A stretch of DNA of 35,772 nucleotides from Trichlorobacter sp. (GTDB taxonomy: Bacteria; Desulfobacterota; Desulfuromonadia; Geobacterales; Pseudopelobacteraceae): NCBI RefSeq assembly GCF_030247655.1, contig NZ_JAOTRZ010000011.1:1-35772 (forward strand), in the 5' to 3' direction. The position numbers and the translations under genes are program-made. This document shows positions 1-8,581 of the stretch, one piece after another (position 1 is the stretch's first letter; every line of letters begins with the position of its first letter). The notes beneath the pieces are model-generated. The model did no database searches. It saw only the letters and a program-made list of their open reading frames with translations, and had not been told where the DNA came from.

Positions 1-793
1 TAAAGAACATGGCATATTTCATGGATGAGTACTCAGTACAGAAACCTGACACAAGCTCGGTTTCAGCCTCTGGAAGGTCAAATGGAGTACGGTTTACTTC
101 GGCAAGTGTAGCTACATAAAAAATCATACCGGCGGCAAAGGTCATTGGACTGTTCCAAATGAACCATTTCATTCCTGCCTGAGCCTTAATAATTTCTTGT
201 AACGAAAGTGACTCAACAAGCATAAAGACCGGAATAATTGCCAGACCGGCTGCAAGTTCATAGGAAATCATCTGAGCTGACGCACGAAGACCGCCAAGCA
301 AAGAGTATTTACTGTTTGAAGCCCAACCAGCAAGCACTATACCGTAGACCCCAAGTGAAGACATGGCCAACACATAGAGCATACCGACGTTGATATCAAC
401 CACCTTACCTGCGCCTGAGTCATAATAGCCAACAATCTGCAAAGGCACATCATACCCAAATACCTTGATGGTATCCCCGAAAGGTATGACCGCAAAGGTA
501 ATGAAGGCAGGTACAAGCGCTATCAATGGCGCAATCAGAAAAGCAAACTTGTTGGATTCAGCAGGAATGATCTCTTCTTTAAAGAAAAGCTTCAAGCCGT
601 CTGCAATAGGCTGTAATAAACCCATTGGACCTGTACGGTTCGGTCCGACCCGTACCTGCATCCAGCCGATTATCTTACGCTCGGCATAGGTCGCATAGGC
701 CACGGTAAGAAGCACGAATACAAACGCGATCAACACCTTGGCCACCATGGCGATGTAGTAGTACAGTGGCAGTCCTAGAATCTCGATTCCCAT
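1..793 (-). CDS. nuoH: NADH-quinone oxidoreductase subunit H (partial, 3' end missing)
   Basis: Membrane subunit of complex I next to the quinone chamber, linking the peripheral arm to the proton-pumping arm. About 264 codons are visible of a family length near 330-350; the C-terminus runs off the left edge. The translation shows the family signature AERKIIGWMQVRVGPNRTGP early on and the PFDLPEAETELVSGF loop near the truncated end, with several hydrophobic segments between. The ATG at 793 is preceded by an AGGAAGAGG ribosome site. It lies 45 bases after nuoG and is the last visible gene of the nuo operon. The family assignment is very secure. Confidence 0.96.
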   Translation of the reverse strand, partial: MGIEILGLPLYYYIAMVAKVLIAFVFVLLTVAYATYAERKIIGWMQVRVGPNRTGPMGLLQPIADGLKLFFKEEIIPAESNKFAFLIAPLIALVPAFITFAVIPFGDTIKVFGYDVPLQIVGYYDSGAGKVVDINVGMLYVLAMSSLGVYGIVLAGWASNSKYSLLGGLRASAQMISYELAAGLAIIPVFMLVESLSLQEIIKAQAGMKWFIWNSPMTFAAGMIFYVATLAEVNRTPFDLPEAETELVSGFCTEYSSMKYAMFF

Positions 794-838
794 CGGTCCC
801 TCTTCCTTCTCTGGTAGCGTTAAGACTCAGACAAATCG

Positions 839-3286
839 TTACTTGGAAATGGTTACGCCAGTTGCGGCAGCACCAGACCAGACAGTATTAATTGATGCAT
901 CAGCAAAGTGATAAGGTGCAAACAGAACACCCTCTGACATCCGTGGTGAAATACGGGCCTTAACTGAAACCGTACCAGTAGATGAGGTCAACTTTACTTC
1001 AGCACCCTCGGCAATATTCATTTTTGCTGCATCACTGCGAGAAATTTCAACATATGCCTCACCACAGACAGAGACTGTTCCCTCACCGTATAGAGACATG
1101 GTGCCACAGTGGTACAGTGCTGCACCAGTCAGCAGCGTAAACTTCCCTGCTTCGACACCTGGTACTGTCACTTTTGGTACAACCTGAACTGGCTGCAGTT
1201 TTACAGCGGCAAAAGCACCACCTTCACCAAGTTCAGAGTATGAAATTCCTGCATAGGCAGAAATCTGAGCAAATGCCTCTGCCTGGGTAGCAGCAGCCTG
1301 CCCGCCAAGCAAGCGAATCAGTTCGCCATAAACCTGAAACTCTGGTCTGCTCTGACCTACAGCAGGAATTGCAGCGGTGATTTTTTGTACTCTACGGTCT
1401 GTTGCTGTAAAAGTGCCCTCTTTTTCTGCATAGGAACAAACCGGCAGCACGACATCAGCAAGCTGAGCTGTTTCTGTCAGGAACAGGTCTGCAACTACCA
1501 GAAACTCAACTGCATCGAGAGCTTTTTTAACCACCGCCTGTGCTGGGTAGGAAACAACCGGATTCTCTCCTGCAATTAAAAGGGTCTTAACGCTGCCTGC
1601 TGAACAGCCAGCAAGGATCTGCTGCGCATCCAAGCCACCTTGTCCCGGAACAAAGCCGACATCAAGTGCACCTTGGCTGTTGTTCTTTTCTTGAAGCGCC
1701 AGTATGCCTGATCCTTCTTTACCCAACTTGCCACCTAGAATAGCCAGGTTAGCAGCAGCGTGGGCAAGCTGTGCATCAGCACCAGGATAGGCAAGCCCTG
1801 TTGTAAAGAGAATGATGGCCTTCTCAGCCGCTGCATACGCACGAGCCAGTTCACGTATAGCATCAGCAGCAACGCCGGTAAGCTCGGCAACCTTCTCAGG
1901 AGTAAAGTCATTCAGAGCAGCAGCCAGTTCAGGGGCTGCCGGTGTAACTGCCAGATTCTCATCAACCAGCACTTTTGCAACGGCATTCAACAAAGCCACA
2001 TCGCTACCTGGCTTATTAAGCAGCAGGTTAGCACCAGGCAAGCGGGACAGTTTGCCACGCTTGTCAGAGATGATCTGCAGCTTGATACCTTTATTCTTAA
2101 CAGCCATATTGACTTCAAAACCGACCACCGGGTGGGTCTCATAGATATCAGTCTTTATAGCAAGAATCAGGTCACTTTTCTGGATATCAAGAATAGTTGC
2201 TGATGAGGCGACCACACCAAGACTTTTACCAAGACCTTCTGAAACCGCAGCGTGACCATAGCCTGCTGAATGGTCGATATTCTGAGAACCAACCTGCTGA
2301 GTCATCAACTGCTTCAACAGCACCAGCTCTTCATTGGTTAGACGCGGAGTTGCAAGTGCTGCAGCGGCAGAACCGGCACCTTTCAAGCGCTCAACAACCA
2401 GCGACAAAGCTTCATCCCAGCCAGCTTCAACCAGCTGACCGTTCTTACGAATCAGAGGATTTTTCAGACGTTTATCAGAGCTGATGAATTGATATCCAAA
2501 ACGGCCACGCACACAGAGCTGACCATTATGGAAACCCTGATTTTCGTCATATACCGTAGTCAGAACGTTATTATCCTTAACACCCAGAGTTACGTTGCAA
2601 CCAGTGCCACAGTAGCCACAGACCGACTTTTTCTTGGTCATTGCCCAGAAACGTGACTTAAACTTGAAAGGACGGGCAAGCAATGCACCAACCGGGCAGA
2701 CGGAGATACAAGAACCACAGAACTCACAGCTGAGCGGGCCATCAAACTCGGTACCGATTTTTGTTTCAATACCCCTGCTGATAAAGGTCAAAGCTCCGCG
2801 AGCTACAATTTCGTCACAGATACGAACGCATTTTCCACAGAGTACGCAGCGGTTCTGATCACGCTCAATCAGTGGGTTATTGTAGTCAATTTCATGGTGA
2901 AATTTTTCATCAGCCAAACGGTTGGAATTGACTTTGTGATCATAGGCAAGGTTCTGCAGTTCGCAGTCACCACCTTTATCACACACAGGGCAGTCAAGCG
3001 GATGGTTGAGCATCAACAGTTCCAAAACCAGTTTACGGGCTTTCTCGACCGGCGGAGTACTGCTACGGACGATCATACCTTCGGTAACCGGTGTGGTGCA
3101 GGCAGGGATCAAACGCCCTTTCATCTGCTCAACCTCAACCAGACACATACGGCAGGCGCCAAAGGGCTTCAGCTTCTTGTCGTGGCAAAGGATCGGAATA
3201 CTGACGCCAGCTGCTTTGGCAGCGTCATAAATTGTTGCATCCTTTTCTACTGATACCTGCTTGTCATCTATCGTCAGAGTGACCAT
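839..3286 (-). CDS. nuoG: NADH-quinone oxidoreductase subunit G
   Basis: The 815-residue iron-sulfur subunit of complex I, carrying electrons from NuoF towards NuoI/NuoB. An N-terminal [2Fe-2S] domain has Cys34, 45, 48 and 63. The His-Cys cluster N5 follows (H95, C99, C102, C108). Next is a two-cluster ferredoxin-type region with eight cysteines (C147, 150, 153, 157 and C187, 190, 193, 197). The N7-type motif CxxCxxxCx27C (C223, 226, 230, 258) opens a molybdopterin-oxidoreductase-like domain that fills the rest. In complex I this domain is normally a structural relic without cofactor. The full set of eight ferredoxin cysteines resembles Fe-hydrogenase and formate dehydrogenase relatives. It lies 38 bases after nuoF. 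Confidence 0.97.
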   Translation of the reverse strand: MVTLTIDDKQVSVEKDATIYDAAKAAGVSIPILCHDKKLKPFGACRMCLVEVEQMKGRLIPACTTPVTEGMIVRSSTPPVEKARKLVLELLMLNHPLDCPVCDKGGDCELQNLAYDHKVNSNRLADEKFHHEIDYNNPLIERDQNRCVLCGKCVRICDEIVARGALTFISRGIETKIGTEFDGPLSCEFCGSCISVCPVGALLARPFKFKSRFWAMTKKKSVCGYCGTGCNVTLGVKDNNVLTTVYDENQGFHNGQLCVRGRFGYQFISSDKRLKNPLIRKNGQLVEAGWDEALSLVVERLKGAGSAAAALATPRLTNEELVLLKQLMTQQVGSQNIDHSAGYGHAAVSEGLGKSLGVVASSATILDIQKSDLILAIKTDIYETHPVVGFEVNMAVKNKGIKLQIISDKRGKLSRLPGANLLLNKPGSDVALLNAVAKVLVDENLAVTPAAPELAAALNDFTPEKVAELTGVAADAIRELARAYAAAEKAIILFTTGLAYPGADAQLAHAAANLAILGGKLGKEGSGILALQEKNNSQGALDVGFVPGQGGLDAQQILAGCSAGSVKTLLIAGENPVVSYPAQAVVKKALDAVEFLVVADLFLTETAQLADVVLPVCSYAEKEGTFTATDRRVQKITAAIPAVGQSRPEFQVYGELIRLLGGQAAATQAEAFAQISAYAGISYSELGEGGAFAAVKLQPVQVVPKVTVPGVEAGKFTLLTGAALYHCGTMSLYGEGTVSVCGEAYVEISRSDAAKMNIAEGAEVKLTSSTGTVSVKARISPRMSEGVLFAPYHFADASINTVWSGAAATGVTISK

Positions 3287-3324
3287 CTCAACCTCGTCTT
3301 ACGTAAGTTGTCTCTAGGAACTGT

Positions 3325-5097
3325 CTACTCAATTGCCATGAAACGGCAGGCGTCATAACAGGACTTACACTTGGTGCATTTTTCTTTATCCAGGTAGGCA
3401 ATTTCGCCTTTTTCCCAGACAATCGCATCTACCGGACACGCTTTCTTACAGGCACCGCACTTAACACACTTGTCTTCAACCACCTGCCAGAGCAACAGTT
3501 CTTTACAGGAGTTTGAGGGACAACGTTTATCGTTGATATGGGCTTCATACTCATCACGGAAGTAACGGATGGTAGAGAGAACAGGGTTTGGCGCGGTCTG
3601 ACCAAGACCACATAACGAGGCTTGCTTAATGGTAGTACCAAGATCTATCAAGGTCTCAATATCTCCGTCACGACCATTACCTTCAGTAATTCTGATCAGG
3701 ATATCAAGCATGGCCTTCAGACCGATCCGGCAGGGTACACACTTGCCGCATGATTCCATCCGGGTAAAGGTCAGGAAGAACTTTGAGATATCAACCATAC
3801 AGGTGGTTTCATCCATAACAACCAGACCACCGGAACCCATCATGGCACCAGCCTTGATCAGGGAATCATAGTCAACCGGAGTATCAAGTAGTTCCGCGGA
3901 AATACAACCTCCCGAAGGACCACCAGCCTGGACAGCCTTAAACTTACGGTTATTCAGAATACCGCCGCAAACCTCATAAATAACGTCACGAACCTTCATA
4001 CCAGCAGGTACTTCAACCAGGCCGGTATGTTTTACTTTGCCGGTTACCGCAAAGATTTTAGTACCCTTGGTGGTTTCTGTTCCGATAGCAGCATACCACT
4101 CTGCACCGTTATTAATGATGTGTCGAACGTTGGCAAAGGTCTCTACGTTGTTAATGTTTGAGGGGTTCTGCCACAGACCTTTAACAGCAGGGAAAGGCGG
4201 ACGCGGGCGAGGCATACCACGCTCACCTTCAATTGATGCCATCAAAGCGGTTTCTTCACCGCACACAAAGGCACCAGCACCCATTTTAATCCGCATGTTG
4301 TACTCAAAACCGAGTCCCATGCAGTCGTTACCCAGATACCCTTTTTCGTAGCAGGTATCGATGGCTTTTTGCAGACGCTGGATTGCCAGAGGATATTCAG
4401 CCCGGACATAGACATAACCAAACTGTGCGCCGATGGCATAACCGGCAATCATCATACCCTCAATCAGGCAGTACGGGTCACCTTCAAGGATGGACCGGTC
4501 CATAAAGGCACCTGGGTCACCTTCGTCAGCGTTACAGATGATATACTTATGATGACCTGGCGAAGCTGCGCAAAATGACCATTTCAAACCGGTAGGGAAA
4601 CCACCGCCCCCACGGCCGCGCAATCCTGATTTCTTTACTTCTTCAGTAACTTCAGCTGGCTTCATTGCAGTAATACATTTTTTGATTGCATCAAAGCCAT
4701 TTGTTGCAAGGTACGCATCAATGGATTCAGCATCAATCTGGCCACAGCCTGACATGACAACCCGCTGCTGTGCATCAACAAACTTATTATAGTATGGCTT
4801 TGCCTTACGCTTCTCGATCGGCTCGCCAGCAACAATATGCTCATCAACCAACTTGGCAACTTCCTCCGGCAGGACGAAGTCATAGGTGGTACAGCCTTTT
4901 TCATCGACGATGTCAACCAGAACGTCGTTGGCACAAAGTCCACGACAACCGGTCTTAACCACGTCACAACGCTTACCAACAGTTGCAGAAAGCCCTTTTT
5001 CGGCAATAATCCGATTAAACTCGGCTTCTACCTTCTTAGCGCCGGCGGAGATACCGCCCGTTCCCTGGCAGATCAATATCTTGATAGCTTCAGCCAT
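3325..5097 (-). CDS. nuoF: NADH-quinone oxidoreductase subunit F with extra N- and C-terminal FeS-type domains
   Basis: Flavin subunit that oxidises NADH and holds FMN and cluster N3. At 590 residues it is longer than the canonical NuoF of about 440. Residues 1-95 form a thioredoxin-like ferredoxin domain, the glycine-rich NADH site is GRGGGGFPTG (161-170), and an ICNADEGDPGAF FMN-loop motif follows. ESCGKCVPCRIG plus SLCGLG supply the N3 cysteines. The C-terminus carries two [4Fe-4S] ferredoxin motifs (CVKCGACKKACP and CTKCKSCYDACR). This layout resembles HndC/HydB-type NADH-dependent hydrogenase subunits. The N-terminal domain keeps C10, C51 and C55, but its usual second cysteine is Gly15. 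The ATG at 5097 is 30 bases after nuoE. Confidence 0.96.
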   Translation of the reverse strand: MAEAIKILICQGTGGISAGAKKVEAEFNRIIAEKGLSATVGKRCDVVKTGCRGLCANDVLVDIVDEKGCTTYDFVLPEEVAKLVDEHIVAGEPIEKRKAKPYYNKFVDAQQRVVMSGCGQIDAESIDAYLATNGFDAIKKCITAMKPAEVTEEVKKSGLRGRGGGGFPTGLKWSFCAASPGHHKYIICNADEGDPGAFMDRSILEGDPYCLIEGMMIAGYAIGAQFGYVYVRAEYPLAIQRLQKAIDTCYEKGYLGNDCMGLGFEYNMRIKMGAGAFVCGEETALMASIEGERGMPRPRPPFPAVKGLWQNPSNINNVETFANVRHIINNGAEWYAAIGTETTKGTKIFAVTGKVKHTGLVEVPAGMKVRDVIYEVCGGILNNRKFKAVQAGGPSGGCISAELLDTPVDYDSLIKAGAMMGSGGLVVMDETTCMVDISKFFLTFTRMESCGKCVPCRIGLKAMLDILIRITEGNGRDGDIETLIDLGTTIKQASLCGLGQTAPNPVLSTIRYFRDEYEAHINDKRCPSNSCKELLLWQVVEDKCVKCGACKKACPVDAIVWEKGEIAYLDKEKCTKCKSCYDACRFMAIE

Positions 5098-5127
5098 GTG
5101 TTCTATCCCCTGACGAACGTCCCGTAA

Positions 5128-5643
5128 CTAGATCGGGAGCGAAGAATATTCCTTGATGATCTCATCTACCTTTTGAACTGTCATCTTGCCGTAGGTCTCA
5201 TCATTGACCATGGCAAGCGGTGCCATACCACAGGCTCCTAGACAGGCTACCAGCTCGAATGTGAATCGACGATCAGGTGTTGTTTCAGCATGTCCAATAC
5301 CGATCCGGTCATGGAACGACTCCTTGATCCGCTCAGCCCCCAGAACGTGGCAGGCCGTACCCATACAGACGCGGATAATAAACTTACCGCGTGGCTTGAG
5401 GTGGAACTGAGCATAGAAAGTCAGTACACCATAAATCTGGCTGGGATAGACATTCAGGCGCTCTGCCACATAATCAACGGTGACGCGTGGCACATACCCA
5501 TAGGCTTCTTGAATCCCCTGCAGAACCGGCATCAGGTTACCAGGGATATCCTTGTATTTTTGAATTACCTCTTCTGCAAGGGCCAGATCAATAACCGGCT
5601 CTTCCACTTCGGTAGTCTCTGTAGTTGCAACCGCTTCACTCAT
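5128..5643 (-). CDS. nuoE: NADH-quinone oxidoreductase subunit E
   Basis: A 171-residue thioredoxin-fold subunit that holds the off-pathway [2Fe-2S] cluster N1a beside NuoF. The four ligands are complete: C93 and C98 in CMGTACHVLGA, and C134 and C138 in CLGACGMAP. Residues 1-20 are an acidic, low-complexity leader before the helical bundle. The ATG at 5643 is preceded by a purine-rich stretch. The gene lies 26 bases after nuoD and 30 bases before nuoF, in the standard nuoE-F-G order. Confidence 0.96.
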   Translation of the reverse strand: MSEAVATTETTEVEEPVIDLALAEEVIQKYKDIPGNLMPVLQGIQEAYGYVPRVTVDYVAERLNVYPSQIYGVLTFYAQFHLKPRGKFIIRVCMGTACHVLGAERIKESFHDRIGIGHAETTPDRRFTFELVACLGACGMAPLAMVNDETYGKMTVQKVDEIIKEYSSLPI

Positions 5644-5669
5644 CTGCGGCCTCCCTTTTCGGTCTCAGT

Positions 5670-6842
5670 TTAGCGGTCAATCTCGCCCAGCACGATGTCC
5701 AGGGTACCGATGATTGCTACAAGGTCTGCAAGCATTGCACCTTTTGCCATCTTTTCGATAGCCTGCAGGTTAATGAATGATGGCGGACGCACTCTCATAC
5801 GATAGGGTTTGCTGCTACCGTCACTCACCAGATAGAAGCCGAGCTCACCCTTAGGAGCTTCGATACCCATATAGACTTCACCTTCAGGCACCGCGTAACC
5901 TTCGCTGGCAATCTTGAAGTGGTGAATCAGGCCTTCGATGCTATTATAAACCGAATCTTTAGGCGGATAACAGACCTGCGGTTCATCAGAAAGCACCGGT
6001 CCTGGCTTGAGGCGATCCATTGCCTGAGTAACAATCTTGCAGGACTCACGCATCTCTATTAAACGGACCTTGTAACGATCAAAGGTGTCGCACTCAGTAC
6101 CAACCGGAACTTCAAAGGTATAGTTCTCATAACCTGCATACGGTATATCACGACGCAGGTCAAAGTTAACTCCTGAACCACGCAGAGCTGGTCCCGTGAT
6201 GCCGATATCGGTGGCATCCTCAGCAGAGATGACGCCATTACCAATGGTACGCTTGCGCCAGATTGGGTTACCGGTCAACAAACCTTCATAAGTATCAATA
6301 AATCCAGGCATTTCTGCCATGAAGTCACGCACTTTTTTCTCAAATTCAGCAGGCACATCCTGTGACAGGCCACCGGCACGGAAGAAGTTGGAAGTCATCC
6401 GCGCACCGGAGATCAGTTCATAGGTCTCCATGATGGCTTCACGCTCACGGAAAGCGTAGATAAAGACGGTCATAGCACCGATATCAAGGGCGTGACAGGC
6501 AAGCCATACCAAATGTGACTGCAGACGAGTCAACTCTGTCATGATAATCCTGATTGTCTGTGCCCGCTCAGGAACATCGATATCCAGCAGCTTCTCAACC
6601 GCCAGCATATAGCCAAGGTTGTTACTCATTGGAGCCAAATAGTCCAGACGATCAGTCAGCGGCAGCGTCTGGTGATAAGTACGATGCTCAGACAACTTTT
6701 CAACACCGCGATGCAGATAGCCGACATCTGGATCAATCTTAAGGATAGTCTCGCCATCCAGCTCAATCACCATGCGTAAAACGCCGTGGGTACTGGGGTG
6801 CTGTGGCCCCATGTTAATGGTCATAATTTCGTTGTTAGCCAT
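5670..6842 (-). CDS. nuoD: NADH-quinone oxidoreductase subunit D
   Basis: The 49-kDa-type subunit lining the quinone pocket of complex I, related to the large subunit of NiFe hydrogenases. The 390 residues match the family length. The quinone-site motif NMGPQHPSTHGVLR lies near the N-terminus, followed by GYLHRGVEKL, and the protein ends in the conserved LGEIDR. The nickel-binding cysteines of hydrogenases are absent, as expected. It is a separate gene, not fused to nuoC as in Escherichia coli, and lies 40 bases after nuoC. Confidence 0.97.
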   Translation of the reverse strand: MANNEIMTINMGPQHPSTHGVLRMVIELDGETILKIDPDVGYLHRGVEKLSEHRTYHQTLPLTDRLDYLAPMSNNLGYMLAVEKLLDIDVPERAQTIRIIMTELTRLQSHLVWLACHALDIGAMTVFIYAFREREAIMETYELISGARMTSNFFRAGGLSQDVPAEFEKKVRDFMAEMPGFIDTYEGLLTGNPIWRKRTIGNGVISAEDATDIGITGPALRGSGVNFDLRRDIPYAGYENYTFEVPVGTECDTFDRYKVRLIEMRESCKIVTQAMDRLKPGPVLSDEPQVCYPPKDSVYNSIEGLIHHFKIASEGYAVPEGEVYMGIEAPKGELGFYLVSDGSSKPYRMRVRPPSFINLQAIEKMAKGAMLADLVAIIGTLDIVLGEIDR

Positions 6843-6882
6843 GTATAGCCTCGTCTGCTCGTTAAGTGCGTAATGGTTCTAA

Positions 6883-7371
6883 TCAGGAAAGACGTCCTTT
6901 GTACGGCTCACGGCCTGGCCCCTGTAACGGGTAATCCTTACGAAGCGGATGCCCTACCCAGTCAGGCGTCATCAGAATACGACGCAGATCCGGATGTTTA
7001 TCAAAACGGATGCCAAACAGGTCAAAAACCTCACGCTCCAGCCAGTTTGCCGAACTATAAACCTGTGTAGCACTGGCAATTACGCATTCAGCCTCAGCAA
7101 CTGGCGCCTTGACCCTCAGACGATCCTTAAACAGCACCGATGTCAACTGATAGACCATCATAAAACGGTCAGCAGCCTTACCAAGATAGTCAATGGCTGT
7201 CACATCAGTCAGCATATCGAATTTGCACTCCTGCTTCAAAAATGCAAGAATTGCAATGATATCCTCTTTCCTGACTGTAACAATCCAGTCACCACGGTCC
7301 TGCTTCACCTCCAGAATGGAGGCCTCGAACTTCCCTTGCAGTTTTTCAACGGCGCGATTTGTGTCTGCCAT
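6883..7371 (-). CDS. nuoC: NADH-quinone oxidoreductase subunit C
   Basis: The 30-kDa-type peripheral-arm subunit that packs against NuoD. It is 162 residues long. The diagnostic stretch is LEREVFDLFGIRF followed by HPDLRRILMTPDWVGHPLRK and DYP near the C-terminus. The ATG at 7371 has an AAAAGG ribosome site 8-10 bases upstream. It lies 48 bases after nuoB and 40 bases before nuoD. Confidence 0.95.
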   Translation of the reverse strand: MADTNRAVEKLQGKFEASILEVKQDRGDWIVTVRKEDIIAILAFLKQECKFDMLTDVTAIDYLGKAADRFMMVYQLTSVLFKDRLRVKAPVAEAECVIASATQVYSSANWLEREVFDLFGIRFDKHPDLRRILMTPDWVGHPLRKDYPLQGPGREPYKGRLS

Positions 7372-7419
7372 AGCGTCGAAACCTTTTCAGTAATAGTGAA
7401 TTCGTAGCAACCTAGAAAA

Positions 7420-7929
7420 TCAGACCGTGGATACCCGCTCACCCAGGCCGAATACGGAACCAAACGAGTTACTCTCCTGCATGATCTTATCCTGCAGCTT
7501 CATCAGACCATACAACAGAGCTTCTGGACGGGGAGGACAACCCGGGATATAGACATCAACCGGCAGAGCCTCATCGATACCCTGCACAACACTGTAGGTA
7601 TCAAAAATACCACCAGAACAGGCACAGGCGCCCATGGCAATTACCCACTTAGGCTCAGGCATCTGCTCATAGACCGTCTGAATTACCGGCAACATCTTCT
7701 TTGTTACCGTACCAGCGATAATAATACAGTCTGCCTGACGTGGCGAAGCACGGAAAATGATACCAAAGCGGTCAAGGTCGTTGTGCGACGCACCAGTTGC
7801 CATCATCTCAATGGCACAGCAGGCCAGACCGAAGGTCATCGGCCAGATGGAGGACTTCCTGACCCAGTTGACCAGCTTATCAAGTGACGTAACGGTTACG
7901 TTACCACCGAGGGGCTGATTTACTCCCAT
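7420..7929 (-). CDS. nuoB: NADH-quinone oxidoreductase subunit B
   Basis: Holds cluster N2, the last iron-sulfur centre before quinone. The 169 residues show the complete N2 ligand set: tandem C37-C38 in [11 protein letters not shown]102 in MGACACSGG, and C131 in PGCPPRPE. The start overlaps the end of nuoA by 10 bases, so the two are probably translationally coupled. Confidence 0.97.
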   Translation of the reverse strand: MGVNQPLGGNVTVTSLDKLVNWVRKSSIWPMTFGLACCAIEMMATGASHNDLDRFGIIFRASPRQADCIIIAGTVTKKMLPVIQTVYEQMPEPKWVIAMGACACSGGIFDTYSVVQGIDEALPVDVYIPGCPPRPEALLYGLMKLQDKIMQESNSFGSVFGLGERVSTV

Positions 7930-8276
7930 TCCAGTGCTCCTTTTTTCCAGACATAGATATAACCAACAAACAGGATCACAACAAAGATCCCCATCTCTAC
8001 CAACCCGAACAGACCAAGCTTCTTGTACAGAATCGCCCAGGGATAAAGAAAAACAGCTTCAATATCGAACAGAATAAACAACATTGCGATTAGATAAAAT
8101 TTGATTGGGAACCGTTCGCGTGCAGTGCCGACAGGCTCACAACCACATTCGTACGGTGCCATCTTGACCTTTGAATACTTCTTCTGGCCAATCAACGAAG
8201 AAAACACCACTGAACCAAGGCCAAAGGCCAGCGCAATCAGGATCAGCAGCATAATGGGTAGATAGGTACCAAGCAT
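7920..8276 (-). CDS. nuoA: NADH-quinone oxidoreductase subunit A
   Basis: Small membrane subunit (118 residues, three predicted hydrophobic helices) at the arm junction of complex I. The loop between helices 1 and 2 contains the conserved YECGCEP motif, whose cysteine is a known conformational marker in this family. [12 protein letters not shown] in the second helix is also diagnostic. A strong GGGGAGG ribosome site precedes the ATG at 8276. It is the first gene of the operon, and the proposed promoter lies 50-100 bases upstream. Confidence 0.96.
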   Translation of the reverse strand: MLGTYLPIMLLILIALAFGLGSVVFSSLIGQKKYSKVKMAPYECGCEPVGTARERFPIKFYLIAMLFILFDIEAVFLYPWAILYKKLGLFGLVEMGIFVVILFVGYIYVWKKGALEWE

Positions 8277-8318
8277 TCTCTATTTCCTCCCCAAGCAGTT
8301 TCTTTCAAGACTTTACAC

Positions 8319-8336
8319 GTATACTGTATACAAAAC
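8319..8336 (-). promoter_or_regulatory. Palindromic operator candidate upstream of nuoA
   Basis: The plus strand reads GTATACTGTATAC at 8319-8331, two GTATAC half-sites around one base. On the minus strand the element reads GTTTTGTATACA (8336-8325). The identical 12-mer lies upstream of atpZ at 9917-9928. It would cover the likely transcription start of nuo, a classic repressor position. The cognate factor is not identifiable here. Confidence 0.5.
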
Positions 8337-8342
8337 GCAGCA

Positions 8343-8372
8343 AACCTATTGCATTTGGGTGCCGGTTGTCAA
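8343..8372 (-). promoter_or_regulatory. Candidate nuo operon promoter
   Basis: On the minus strand a perfect TTGACA lies at 8372-8367. After an 18-base spacer comes TAGGTT (8348-8343), a weak -10 match. Immediately upstream of the -35 box lies an A-tract (complement of 8376-8392) that resembles an UP element. The -10 is poor, so the promoter may depend on a regulator acting at the adjacent palindrome. The atp promoter has the same geometry. Confidence 0.45.
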
Positions 8373-8510
8373 GCACTTTTTCCCTTTTTTTTATCCCCGC
8401 ATTAAATCATTTTTAACTACGTAACATGCTTTTTTTATTAGTTTTTGTAAGGCTATAAAGACTTTTTAGACACAAAACCGGGTAAGTTTTTCTACAATAA
8501 ACGAACTAAA

Positions 8511-8540
8511 TTGACAAACGAACATGGCAACAGGTACAAA
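8511..8540 (+). promoter_or_regulatory. Candidate hemL promoter
   Basis: A perfect TTGACA at 8511-8516, an 18-base spacer, and TACAAA at 8535-8540 (four of six matches to TATAAT). The start codon of hemL is 41 bases further on, behind a TGGAGG ribosome site at 8566-8571. The GTATAC element found at nuo and atp is absent here. Confidence 0.35.
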
Positions 8541-8581
8541 AGCGCAACCGATCTACGTTCACAAATGGAGGCACCCCACAA

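Larger units (their letters stand above)
8277..8581. other. Divergent regulatory region between nuoA and hemL
   Basis: A 305-base AT-rich gap with no plausible coding frame. It holds a candidate nuo promoter and palindrome on the minus strand (8319-8372), a T-rich tract at 8376-8392 that reads as an A-tract upstream of that promoter, and a candidate hemL promoter at 8511-8540. Nothing is recognised in 8400-8510 beyond general AT richness. Confidence 0.7.
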
